Both the position numbers and the translations under genes were made by a program. Shown one piece after another: positions 44,318-51,322 of a DNA stretch of 64,000 nt. How positions within the stretch are numbered: the stretch's first letter is position 1; every line of letters starts with the position of its first letter. The stretch is from contig NZ_LMFR01000012.1 in assembly GCF_001426925.1 (NCBI RefSeq), positions 124,001 to 188,000 of the forward strand, read 5' to 3'. The stretch comes from Microbacterium sp. Root53 (GTDB lineage: Bacteria; Actinomycetota; Actinomycetes; Actinomycetales; Microbacteriaceae). The notes under the pieces are model-generated. The model saw only the letters and a list, made by a program, of their open reading frames with translations. It did not search any database and was not told the origin of the DNA.

Positions 44318-45280
44318 ATGTCGCAGAACTATGGAGCGGTGCCCCCGTCGACCACGACAGGCACAGGATCCACGTCAGGCACGACCGAGACGGCGAAGCA
44401 GGAGGCTTCGGAGGTCGCCGGCACGGCCAAGGCCGAGGCCGGGCACGTCCTCGACACCGCCAAGCAGGAGGCGTCGACGGTCGCCCGCGAGGCGAAGACG
44501 CAGGCGAAGCAGGTGTACGCCCAGACCAAGCGCGAGCTGAGCGACCAGGCGGCCACGCAGCAGCAGCGGGTGGCCGACGGCCTCCGCTCGATCGGCGACG
44601 AGTTGCAGTCGCTCGCGCGCAACTCGGAGAACGGCGGCGTCGCGACCGACCTCGTGCGCCAGGCGTCCACGAAGCTGACCGACGTCTCGTCGTGGCTGTC
44701 CGCCCGCGACCCCGGCAGCCTGCTCGACGAGGTGAAGACCTTCGCGCGGCGCAAGCCGGGCCTCTTCATCGGCGGCGCATTGGTCGCCGGCGTGCTGGCG
44801 GGTCGCCTCGCACGCGCACTCGGCGAGTCCGCGGCCGACGAGCGCGGCGCCACCGCCGGCACCTCGGGCACGGTCCCGCCGCCCGCGCCGGTGACCGGCA
44901 CGGGCGTCGGCGCGAGCACGGGCTACGGTGCGGGCGGCTACTCGCCCGGCACGGCTGTCGGCACGGGCGTCGGCGCCGGGGTGGGCGCCGGGGCGGTCGG
45001 CACGGGCGCCGGGACCGCAGGCTCGAGCACCGCCGGCACGGGCACCGGAACCGGCGAATGGGCGAGCGGCGAGGGCGACGACCCCGCGACCGCGCACACC
45101 GTCGACCCCGCGTTCGGCTCCGGCGTCTCGGACATCCGTCCGACGCCCCAGGGCGGCCAGCCGGTGACGTCCACCGGCGCGGCGGGCGAGTCCACGCCGC
45201 TGTACGACGACTCGCACGCTGCGAACCCGGCCGCCGAGCCGGGCTTCGAGGGACTCGGGGAGCCGCACGATGGCCGATGA
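44318..45280 (+). CDS. Helical, low-complexity membrane-associated protein
   Basis: 320 residues. Residues about 20-85 are a charged amphipathic helix of heptad-like repeats (TAKQEASEVAG, DTAKQEASTVA, EAKTQAKQVY) similar to late-embryogenesis-abundant or apolipoprotein-like stretches. Residues about 85-135 are helical, and GLFIGGALVAGVLAGRLARAL is a membrane-binding or spanning helix. The last ~140 residues are Gly/Thr-rich low complexity (TGVGAGVGAGAVG). It opens a cluster with a holin-like protein and DUF3618, where such proteins are common; probably a membrane-stress or envelope protein. AGGGAGAGGAAG upstream gives a strong ribosome site. Confidence 0.75.
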   Translation: MSQNYGAVPPSTTTGTGSTSGTTETAKQEASEVAGTAKAEAGHVLDTAKQEASTVAREAKTQAKQVYAQTKRELSDQAATQQQRVADGLRSIGDELQSLARNSENGGVATDLVRQASTKLTDVSSWLSARDPGSLLDEVKTFARRKPGLFIGGALVAGVLAGRLARALGESAADERGATAGTSGTVPPPAPVTGTGVGASTGYGAGGYSPGTAVGTGVGAGVGAGAVGTGAGTAGSSTAGTGTGTGEWASGEGDDPATAHTVDPAFGSGVSDIRPTPQGGQPVTSTGAAGESTPLYDDSHAANPAAEPGFEGLGEPHDGR

Positions 45281-45686
45281 GACGACGCCCTCGGAGCAGA
45301 AGGCCGCGAACACGTCGCTCGGCGACCTGCTGGGCGAGGTGACGCAGGATCTCTCGCTGCTGATGCGGCAGGAGATCGCGCTCGCCAAGGCCGAGCTGAA
45401 GGAGTCCACCACCCGCGCGGCCAAGGGCGGGGGGATGATCGGCGGCGCCGGCTACGCGGCGTCGATGGCGATCTTCTTCCTGTCCGTCGCCCTGTGGTGG
45501 GGACTCGGTCAGCTCATCGGGCTCGGCTGGTCCGCCGTGCTCGTCGCGGTCATCTGGGCCGTGATCGCCGCGGCGCTGTTCCTGACGGGCCGCAATCAGA
45601 TCAAGGAAGTGAAGGGGGCTCCGCGCACCGTGGAGTCGCTCGGGAAGATCCCCGACGCACTGAAGAGGAATGAGGAGAACCGATGA
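45270..45686 (+). CDS. Phage-holin-family-like membrane protein (holin superfamily 6 type)
   Basis: 138 residues. An N-terminal amphipathic helix (LGEVTQDLSLLMRQEIALAKAELKE) is followed by two membrane helices (AGYAASMAIFFLSVALWWGL and SAVLVAVIWAVIAAALFLTG). This layout is typical of the cellular protein group annotated as phage holin family, which are not phage lysis genes. It overlaps the previous gene by 11 bases and the DUF3618 gene by four, so the three are coupled. Confidence 0.88.
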   Translation: MADETTPSEQKAANTSLGDLLGEVTQDLSLLMRQEIALAKAELKESTTRAAKGGGMIGGAGYAASMAIFFLSVALWWGLGQLIGLGWSAVLVAVIWAVIAAALFLTGRNQIKEVKGAPRTVESLGKIPDALKRNEENR

Positions 45687-46258
45687 CCGATTCGCCTGAG
45701 GCGATCCGCGCCGACATCGAGCGCACTCGCCGTGAACTCAGCCGCGACGCCGACGCTCTGGTCGACAAGGTCACGCCCTCGAAGGTCGTGCACCGCCAGA
45801 CCGACAAGATCAAGGGCGCGTTCGGCTCGCTCCGCACCCGCGTCATGGGCGCCGCCGACGACGCGGGCTCGGCATTGCACGATCGCGGCTCGTCCGTCGC
45901 GGGCGGCGTCTCCGACGCGACCCACCGCGTGGCCGCCAAGGCCGAGGGCAACCCTCTCGCCGTGGGCCTCATGGCGTTCGCCGCCGGGCTCGTGGTGTCC
46001 TCGCTCATCCCCGCCTCCGCCAAGGAGAAGGAGCTGGCCGAGGGCGTCAAGGAGCAGGCCCAGCCGCTCGTCGACGAGGCCAAGCAAGTCGCGCAGCAGG
46101 TCGGTCAGGACCTGAAGGAGCCCGTGAAGGAGGCCGCCACGGCGGTCAAGGACACCGCCTCGGACGCCGCATCGCACGTGCAGTCCGACGCGCAGGATGC
46201 CGCCGGCACCGTGCGCGAGCGCGCAGACGAGGCACGGTCGAACGTCAGCGGCAGCTGA
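45683..46258 (+). CDS. DUF3618 domain protein
   Basis: 191 residues. DUF3618 is at the N-terminus: SPEAIRADIERTRRELSRDADAL (residues 4-26), followed by a helical region, a membrane helix (AVGLMAFAAGLVVSSLIPAS) and a C-terminal amphipathic helix of Ala/Lys/Asp repeats (KQVAQQVGQDLKEPVKEAA). Function unknown; it regularly neighbours holin-like and YihY genes in actinobacteria. Start ATG overlaps the upstream stop. Confidence 0.9.
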   Translation: MTDSPEAIRADIERTRRELSRDADALVDKVTPSKVVHRQTDKIKGAFGSLRTRVMGAADDAGSALHDRGSSVAGGVSDATHRVAAKAEGNPLAVGLMAFAAGLVVSSLIPASAKEKELAEGVKEQAQPLVDEAKQVAQQVGQDLKEPVKEAATAVKDTASDAASHVQSDAQDAAGTVRERADEARSNVSGS

Positions 46259-46328
46259 CCTCCGACCACCCGCACGACACGGGGGCGGCGGCACGGGCCG
46301 CCGTCCCCACCCCTGGAAAGGCACGATC

Positions 46329-47393
46329 ATGAGCCGCACGACGTCCGCGCCGGTCGACGACCAGAAGCACTCCCCCGATCCGGATCATCCGGACAAGCCC
46401 GACTCCCTCGGCGAGATCGAGAAGCCGTCATGGAAGTACGCGCTGAAGAAGACGGTGGCGGAGTTCGGAGACGACGAGTGCCGCGACCTCGCCGCCGCCC
46501 TCACGTTCTACACCGTGCTGTCGCTGTTCCCCGGCCTGATCGCGGTGTTCTCCCTGCTCGGCGTGGTCGGGCAGGACGGCGAGGCCGCGAACGCCGTGCT
46601 CGGCATCGTGCGCGAGGTCGCGCCGGACGCGGCCGAGGGCCTTCGCGGCCCGCTCGAGGAGGTCGCGAGCTCCTCCAGCGCCGGCATCGCGCTGATCGCC
46701 GGTGTCGCCGTCGCGATCTGGTCGGCGTCGGCCTACGTCGGCGCGTTCAGCCGCGCCATGAACCGCATCTGGGAGATCGACGAGGGCCGCCCGTTCTGGA
46801 AGCGCAAGCCCGCGCAGCTCGCATTCACGCTGCTCACGATCGTGCTGGCCGTGATCGGGATCGGCCTCCTGATCATCTCGGGTCCCGTCGCCCGCACCGT
46901 CGGCGAGGCGCTGGGCATCGGCGAGACCGGCCAGCTGATCTGGCAGATCGCGAAGTGGCCGCTGCTCGTGGGCGTCGTGATCTTCTTCGTGGCCGCCCTC
47001 TACTACTTCACTCCGAACACCGAGCAGCCGAAGTTCCGCTGGGTGAGCGCGGGCGCGGTCATCGCGATCGTCACGCTCGCGCTGGCGTCGCTGGGCTTCG
47101 GCATCTACGTCGCGAACTTCTCGAGCTACGACCGGACCTACGGGTCGCTCGCCGGAGTCGTGATCTTCCTGCTGTGGGTGTGGATCGCGAACATGGCGCT
47201 GCTGTTCGGCGCCGAGTTCGATGCGGAGCTGGAGCGCACCCGTGAGCTGCAGGCCGGCATCGAGGCGGAGGAGCGCATCCAGCTGCCGCCACGCGACACG
47301 ACGCAGATCGAGAAGGCCGCCGAGAAGGAGAGGAAGGACCTCGCCGAGGCCCGCCGCATCCGGGAGTCCGCGCGCGAGCCCGATGACGAGTGA
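46329..47393 (+). CDS. YihY/virulence factor BrkB family membrane protein
   Basis: 354 residues. Six helices with the family motifs DLAAALTFYTVLSLFPGLI, AIWSASAYVGAFSRAMNRI and VIFLLWVWIANMALLFGAEFDAE. The N-terminal 40 residues and the C-terminal 60 are charged cytoplasmic tails; the latter is a coiled-coil-like Glu/Arg/Lys helix. Family members are sometimes called RNase BN by an old mistake; they are membrane proteins of uncertain, possibly transport, function. GGAAAGG upstream of ATG 46329. It is 70 bases after the DUF3618 gene and likely belongs to the same envelope cluster. Confidence 0.93.
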   Translation: MSRTTSAPVDDQKHSPDPDHPDKPDSLGEIEKPSWKYALKKTVAEFGDDECRDLAAALTFYTVLSLFPGLIAVFSLLGVVGQDGEAANAVLGIVREVAPDAAEGLRGPLEEVASSSSAGIALIAGVAVAIWSASAYVGAFSRAMNRIWEIDEGRPFWKRKPAQLAFTLLTIVLAVIGIGLLIISGPVARTVGEALGIGETGQLIWQIAKWPLLVGVVIFFVAALYYFTPNTEQPKFRWVSAGAVIAIVTLALASLGFGIYVANFSSYDRTYGSLAGVVIFLLWVWIANMALLFGAEFDAELERTRELQAGIEAEERIQLPPRDTTQIEKAAEKERKDLAEARRIRESAREPDDE

Positions 47394-47446
47394 CGCGTGT
47401 ATCTGTGGCGCGTCTCGCGCATCCTTCAGTGCGGGAGGTACGGGAG

Positions 47447-47626
47447 ATGTACGACGTGGACACGGACGGCAGCCACTACTGGTTCGAGTACGCCGTGAAG
47501 CGCTCCGGCTCACCCGGCAACGCGGTCGGCCCGCTCTCCCGCCACGAGGCGGAGCGCCTGGCCGCCGAGACCGGCGGAGTGCTGCTCCGGCGCCGCATCA
47601 GCCAGAGCCTGTGGGCGACCGCCTGA
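47447..47626 (+). CDS. Small hypothetical protein, 59 aa
   Basis: Chosen start ATG 47447 has GGGAGG 8 bases upstream; the open frame begins at GTG 47390, which overlaps the YihY stop and gives 78 residues. The protein is hydrophilic (MYDVDTDGSHYWFEYAV, then HEAERLAAETGG and VLLRRRISQSL) with no signal or membrane helix. No family recognised. The codon bias is normal for the genome, so it is probably a real gene. Confidence 0.6.
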   Translation: MYDVDTDGSHYWFEYAVKRSGSPGNAVGPLSRHEAERLAAETGGVLLRRRISQSLWATA

Positions 47627-47643
47627 CGGGTCGCCGGCGCGGC

Positions 47644-47660
47644 CCTCGATAAAATCGAGG
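47644..47660. promoter_or_regulatory. Palindromic operator over a leaderless -10 box
   Basis: CCTCGAT-AAA-ATCGAGG, 7-bp perfect arms. The -10 TAAAAT (47650-47655) lies inside it, 7 bases before GTG 47663. A protein binding the palindrome would directly block the promoter. Confidence 0.6.
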
Positions 47661-47662
47661 AC

Positions 47663-47938
47663 GTGCTGATCGGCGTCATCCGTCCCACCGAGACCCGCGA
47701 GCTGAGCGCCGAGGGCGCAACGCTGGACGACGTGCACCGGGCCCTCGAGGCGCAGGTGCCGGAGGGATGGCAGCTCACCCACGCGAAGGTGTCGATGCCC
47801 AAGGGATCGAGCGCGCTCACCGCCACCGGGCGCATGGCCCGCTGGGGCGAGACGCGCGAGATCAGCGCGGCGGACATGGCCGCGCTCGAGGCGCAGGTGC
47901 CGGAGGGCTGGTCGCTGCTGGCGGTGCGGAGCGACTGA
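47663..47938 (+). CDS. Small hypothetical protein with internal duplication
   Basis: 91 residues from GTG 47663. Two similar halves: TRELSAEG with ALEAQVPEGWQL at residues 11-38, and TREISAAD with ALEAQVPEGWSL at 64-85. The DNA repeat is exact over 23 bases (47744-47766 and 47885-47907), so the duplication is recent or kept by conversion. There is no signal peptide or membrane helix. Family unknown; the halves look like a small alpha-beta unit. The leaderless start and a palindrome over the -10 box suggest tight control. Confidence 0.65.
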   Translation: MLIGVIRPTETRELSAEGATLDDVHRALEAQVPEGWQLTHAKVSMPKGSSALTATGRMARWGETREISAADMAALEAQVPEGWSLLAVRSD

Positions 47939-47961
47939 CGGCTCGAGAGCGGATCGCCCGG

Positions 47962-48258
47962 CTAGGTCGACACGAGGCGCTCGCCGAGCTGGATGCCGCT
48001 GAGCCCCAGGGCCTCCTCGGCGAGCTCCTCGAGCAGGTCCGGGTCGAGCTGCGGCGACTCGGCGGACTCGAACACGAAGCGGAGCGGGATGCCGGGCCCC
48101 ACCCAGATCGTGCTGCGACCGCTGCCGTCGCAGTGCGGCCAGGACACGCAGAAGCTCTCGTGGCGACGGAGCTTGGCCAGCATCACCACCTTGAGATGCG
48201 CCAGCGTGCGATCGTCCAGGTCGACTGGAGGGAGGTCGCCATACAGGAGGATGCCCAC
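47962..48258 (-). CDS. Small protein resembling DUF7882 (Microbacteriaceae-type)
   Basis: 98 residues from GTG 48258, chosen over the open frame to 48366 because TACGGT (48266-48271) ends 7 bases before it and the protein then starts like the family (VGILLYGDLPPVDLDDRTLAHL). The middle has AKLRRHESFCVSWP and STIWVGPGIPLRFVF, like small proteins of Microbacterium relatives that automated pipelines once named ATP-dependent DNA ligase and now list as DUF7882. No ligase motif is present. Function unknown. Family recall is from memory. Confidence 0.65.
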   Translation of the reverse strand: MGILLYGDLPPVDLDDRTLAHLKVVMLAKLRRHESFCVSWPHCDGSGRSTIWVGPGIPLRFVFESAESPQLDPDLLEELAEEALGLSGIQLGERLVST

Positions 48259-48265
48259 GCGAGAT

Positions 48266-48271
48266 ACCGTA
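48266..48271 (-). promoter_or_regulatory. -10 box of leaderless DUF7882-like transcript
   Basis: TACGGT on the minus strand, 7 bases before GTG 48258. Confidence 0.4.
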
Positions 48272-48327
48272 ATTTCGAGAGCGCTCCCACCGCCAGAGGG
48301 ACGACGAGTGTTACGCGCCGCGACGCA

Positions 48328-48362
48328 GAAGGCCCCGCGTTCCAGAGGATCGCGGGGCCTTC
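48328..48362 (-). terminator. tmRNA terminator
   Basis: 12-bp stem GAAGGCCCCGCG/CGCGGGGCCTTC with an 11-base loop, 20 bases past the tmRNA 3' end. Confidence 0.8.
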
Positions 48363-48381
48363 GCACAGTGCGACAACGTCG

Positions 48382-48748
48382 TGGAGCTGGGGGGAATCGA
48401 ACCCCCGTCCAGCGCTGAGTCTCTGGGGATTCTCCGGGCGCAGTCTGTGAAGACGTTCTGCTCGGCCCCGACCTTTGTCACAGACACCTAAGTCGACGGG
48501 CCCAGTCGAGAAAGAGTCCCGCGTGACGTCCCGACACCGTCACGCAGCAAGATCCCTAGATGACGCCAGAATCCGTGTCGGGATCACCCACGGTCTGACG
48601 GACTATCGGGCTCGCTTAGGCAGCGAGGGCGAAGTCAGTGCGCTTTGCATTGGCACTTATTGTTTTGCAGGGAGCGTTTTCGAGATAACCCTGCATCCTC
48701 GGCCCGCTTCTCGCAGATTCGCAAGCACTGTCGAAACCGATCAGCCCC
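48382..48748 (-). ncRNA. ssrA: Transfer-messenger RNA (tmRNA)
   Basis: 367 bases. The 5' GGGGCTG pairs with 3' CAGCTCC to form the tRNA-like acceptor, and GGTTCGATTCC is the T-arm; CCA is not encoded (CGA follows). The tag frame at 48616-48666 reads KTISANAKRTDFALAA and stops with TAA. It frees ribosomes stalled on mRNAs lacking stops and marks the product for ClpXP. The DFALAA ending is typical of actinobacteria; the exact resume codon upstream of AAA was not fixed. GC is lower here than in neighbours, as expected for RNA. Confidence 0.95.
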
Positions 48749-48799
48749 GTGAATTCCTTCTCGCGAAGGAGCCGTTGTCGCACGCTGTGGAATTGCCAT

Positions 48800-48817
48800 C
48801 CCGGTCCGGAGACCGGG
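48800..48817 (-). terminator. Hairpin after the glycerophosphotransferase gene
   Basis: 7-bp stem CCCGGTC/GACCGGG with a 4-base loop; a second weaker 7-bp stem lies at about 48822-48840. These separate the gene on the right from tmRNA. Confidence 0.5.
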
Positions 48818-48904
48818 CGATCTCGGTGACGAGCACCGAGCATCACAGACTACAACGGATCGGAGCGCGACGCCATTCCCGGCGAGTCGGCCGCGCCGCG
48901 CGGG

Positions 48905-50134
48905 TCACCGGCCGGCCCGCGCGCTCCAGTCGTCCCACTTCGCCATGAGCTGCTCGATCGCGGCGTGGAGGCGCGCGGTCGCGGCGCCGGGCGTCGTGTC
49001 GCCGAAGTAGTGCGTAACCCAGTGGCGCAGGCGCTCGGCCGCCTCGGGGTCGTGGCGCACGCGCTCGACCTCCTCGACGATTCTCGGCGCGTCCTCGGCG
49101 CGGAGCCATTCGCACGCAGACAGGTAGCCGCCCTCGTCCACCTCGGCGGCCGGATCGGCCGGGCGCGTGATGAGCAGCGGCTTCCCGGCCGCGAGGCGGT
49201 CGTAGACCATGGCGGAGATGTCGGCGATCGCGACATCCGCGGCGGCCAGCTGCCAGCCGAGATCCGGGCCGTCGTCGTACACGTGATGCGCCTCCGGATC
49301 CGCCGCGTTCGCCGCCTCGATCGCCTGGATGATCCGCTGGTTCGCCTCCCCGAACTCGGGATCCACCACGCCGCTGCGCGGGTGAGGGCGATAGATCACC
49401 CGATGGCGCCCGGTCGCGAGCAGCGCCTGCACGAGCGCCTCGCCGTGGGTCCGGATCGAGCCGTAGTGCGCGGCCGGACGGTCGCCCTCCCACGTGGGCG
49501 CGTAGAGCACGACGGTGCGCTGGTCCGGCGTGTAGGGAAGCTCACCCGAGTAGTGGTCGGCCTGCGGCCGGCCGATCTCGATCGTGCGGCGGTCGAGATC
49601 GAAGTCCCACAGCGTGCGGCTCAGGCGCTCGCGCGCGGCCTGCCCGGCGATCAGGGCGTAGTCGTAGGCCTTGTACTGGTTGGTGGTCATGTACATCTTG
49701 TCGGACTCGCCGTGGTTGATGAACACGTGCCAGCGCTCGCCGTACCGGAACATCTGGAAGTTGCGCGTGTTCTGGTTCACATACAGGACGATCCGGATGT
49801 CCTGCGCGTCGAGGAACCGCTCGATGTCCCGCACGGTCGGCACGAACGCGACGGGGAGCGCGTCATCCTTCAGCAGGGCCGCGGCGCCGGTGGCGCTGCG
49901 CGCCATCACGACCACCGGGTGCGTGTGGGCGAGCTCGGCGAGCGGGCGGTACCACTGCCGCATCTGGTACATGTTCACGTCGCCGTCGGCGAAGTACACC
50001 GCGATGCGGAAGGTACCCGGCGTGTGCGGGGGGCGGGCGGCCAGCGCGGCCCTGATGGCGTGCTTCGCGCGGCGTGAGGCGAGGGCCTTCCGAAGGAGTC
50101 CGACCGCCGTCTTCACATCCCGCGCCACGCCCAT
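48905..50134 (-). CDS. CDP-glycerol glycerophosphotransferase-family protein (1)
   Basis: 409 residues. GT-B-like TagF/TagB family, which adds glycerol- or ribitol-phosphate to teichoic-acid-type polymers. Visible motifs are FINHGESDKMYMTTNQ (active-site His), VVLYAPTWEGD, VIYRPHPRSGV (second His) and AAADVAIADISAMVYDRLA near the donor site. There is no membrane helix; a basic N-terminal helix probably binds the membrane. ATG 50134 lies 6 bases after TAGGCT (50141-50146), leaderless. It is divergent from the glycosyltransferase gene at 50187. Confidence 0.85.
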   Translation of the reverse strand: MGVARDVKTAVGLLRKALASRRAKHAIRAALAARPPHTPGTFRIAVYFADGDVNMYQMRQWYRPLAELAHTHPVVVMARSATGAAALLKDDALPVAFVPTVRDIERFLDAQDIRIVLYVNQNTRNFQMFRYGERWHVFINHGESDKMYMTTNQYKAYDYALIAGQAARERLSRTLWDFDLDRRTIEIGRPQADHYSGELPYTPDQRTVVLYAPTWEGDRPAAHYGSIRTHGEALVQALLATGRHRVIYRPHPRSGVVDPEFGEANQRIIQAIEAANAADPEAHHVYDDGPDLGWQLAAADVAIADISAMVYDRLAAGKPLLITRPADPAAEVDEGGYLSACEWLRAEDAPRIVEEVERVRHDPEAAERLRHWVTHYFGDTTPGAATARLHAAIEQLMAKWDDWSARAGR

Positions 50135-50140
50135 CCGACC

Positions 50141-50146
50141 AGCCTA
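50141..50146 (-). promoter_or_regulatory. -10 box of leaderless glycerophosphotransferase transcript
   Basis: TAGGCT on the minus strand, 6 bases before ATG 50134. GATGAT at 50175-50180 may serve the divergent gene in the same way. Confidence 0.45.
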
Positions 50147-50186
50147 ACCAGCGGTCTCACGGGCACCTGCGTGGGATGATCGACGA

Positions 50187-51311
50187 ATGCGTAACGATCC
50201 CGCCGAGCGGCTCCGCGCGTCTCGGCAGGAGGCGCCGCGACGCGACGCGCCGGCGGTCCCGCCCGGCTCGGGCGTGTCCTTCGTGATGCCCGTGCTGAAC
50301 GAGCGGCGCTATCTCCGGCGCGCGGTCGAGACGGTGCTGGAGCAGCGGGTCGACGGCCCGGTCGAGGTCGTCCTCGCGCTCGGCCCCTCGAGCGACGGCA
50401 CCACCGAGCTCGCGCGCGAGCTGGCGGCCGAGGACGGCCGCATCGTGCTCGTCGAGAACCCGGCCGCCGACATTCCGGTGGGGCTCAACGCCGCGATCCG
50501 CGCCAGCTCCCACCCGACCATCGTGCGGGTGGACGCCCACTCGGAACTCGCGCCCGGCTACACGGCGCGGGCGCTTGCGACGCTCGAGCGCACGCGCGCC
50601 GGGAACGTCGGCGGCGTGATGCGCGCCGACGGGCGCACGCCGTTCCAGCGCGCCGTGGCGCGCGCGTACAACTCGCGGATCGGGCTGGGAGGCGGCGCCT
50701 ACCACGGCGGGGCTCCGGAGGGCGAGGCCGAGTCGGCCTACCTGGGCGTGATGCGCCGCGCCGTCCTCGAGCAGGTAGGGCTCTTCGACGAGTCGATCCG
50801 CCGCGGCGAGGACTGGGAGCTCAACCTGCGCATCCGCTCGGCCGGCTACCGCGTCTGGTTCGATCCGGCGCTGTCCGTCACGTACTGGCCGCGCGAGAGC
50901 TGGATCCGGCTGGCGCGGCAGTTCGTGGCGACCGGCACCTGGCGCGGCGAGCTCGTGCGCCGCTACGGTCTGCGCAACTCGCTGCGCTTCTTCGCGCCGC
51001 CCGTGCTCGTGCTCGCGGTGCTGCTCTCCGTCGTGGTGGGCGTGCTGCAGATCACGGGAGTCGTCTCGGGCGTCTGGGCGGCAATCGCGTCGCTCGTGCA
51101 CGTGCCCGTGGCCGCGTACATCCTGCTCGTCCTGGTCGTCGCGGCCGGCCGCGGCGGCGGATCGGGCCTGCGCGACAAGCTCTGGACCCTCGCGGTGCTG
51201 CCGACGATGCACCTGGCGTGGGGCGCCGGGTTCCTCGTCGGCCTCACGCGCGGCGCGCACGACACGGTCGACACCTCCCGGCTCGACGGCCGCAACACAC
51301 CGCTGCCGTAG
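50187..51311 (+). CDS. Family 2 glycosyltransferase (ExoA-like) with C-terminal membrane helices
   Basis: 374 residues. GT-A core: SFVMPVLNERRYLRRAVETV start, IVRVDAHSELAPGY with the D-x-H variant of the D-x-D motif, and IRRGEDWELNLRIRSAGYRVW with the catalytic acidic residues. Two or three hydrophobic helices at about 270-330. It transfers a sugar from a nucleotide-sugar to a lipid-linked or wall glycan, with orientation as in succinoglycan ExoA. ATG 50187 has no ribosome site and follows GATGAT by 6 bases. It lies amid glycerophosphotransferase genes, so probably wall or surface glycopolymer synthesis. Confidence 0.88.
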   Translation: MRNDPAERLRASRQEAPRRDAPAVPPGSGVSFVMPVLNERRYLRRAVETVLEQRVDGPVEVVLALGPSSDGTTELARELAAEDGRIVLVENPAADIPVGLNAAIRASSHPTIVRVDAHSELAPGYTARALATLERTRAGNVGGVMRADGRTPFQRAVARAYNSRIGLGGGAYHGGAPEGEAESAYLGVMRRAVLEQVGLFDESIRRGEDWELNLRIRSAGYRVWFDPALSVTYWPRESWIRLARQFVATGTWRGELVRRYGLRNSLRFFAPPVLVLAVLLSVVVGVLQITGVVSGVWAAIASLVHVPVAAYILLVLVVAAGRGGGSGLRDKLWTLAVLPTMHLAWGAGFLVGLTRGAHDTVDTSRLDGRNTPLP

Positions 51312-51322
51312 CCGGCCGCGGG

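Noticed and set aside
45270..45686. Prophage remnant because of the holin-like gene
   Set aside because: This protein group is chromosomal and linked to DUF3618 genes; there are no other phage genes nearby.
47962..48258. ATP-dependent DNA ligase
   Set aside because: Similar small proteins have carried that label, but the 98 residues contain no nucleotidyltransferase KxDG motif.
48475..48948. Open frame of 157 codons near tmRNA
   Set aside because: It runs antisense through the tmRNA gene and has no protein family features.
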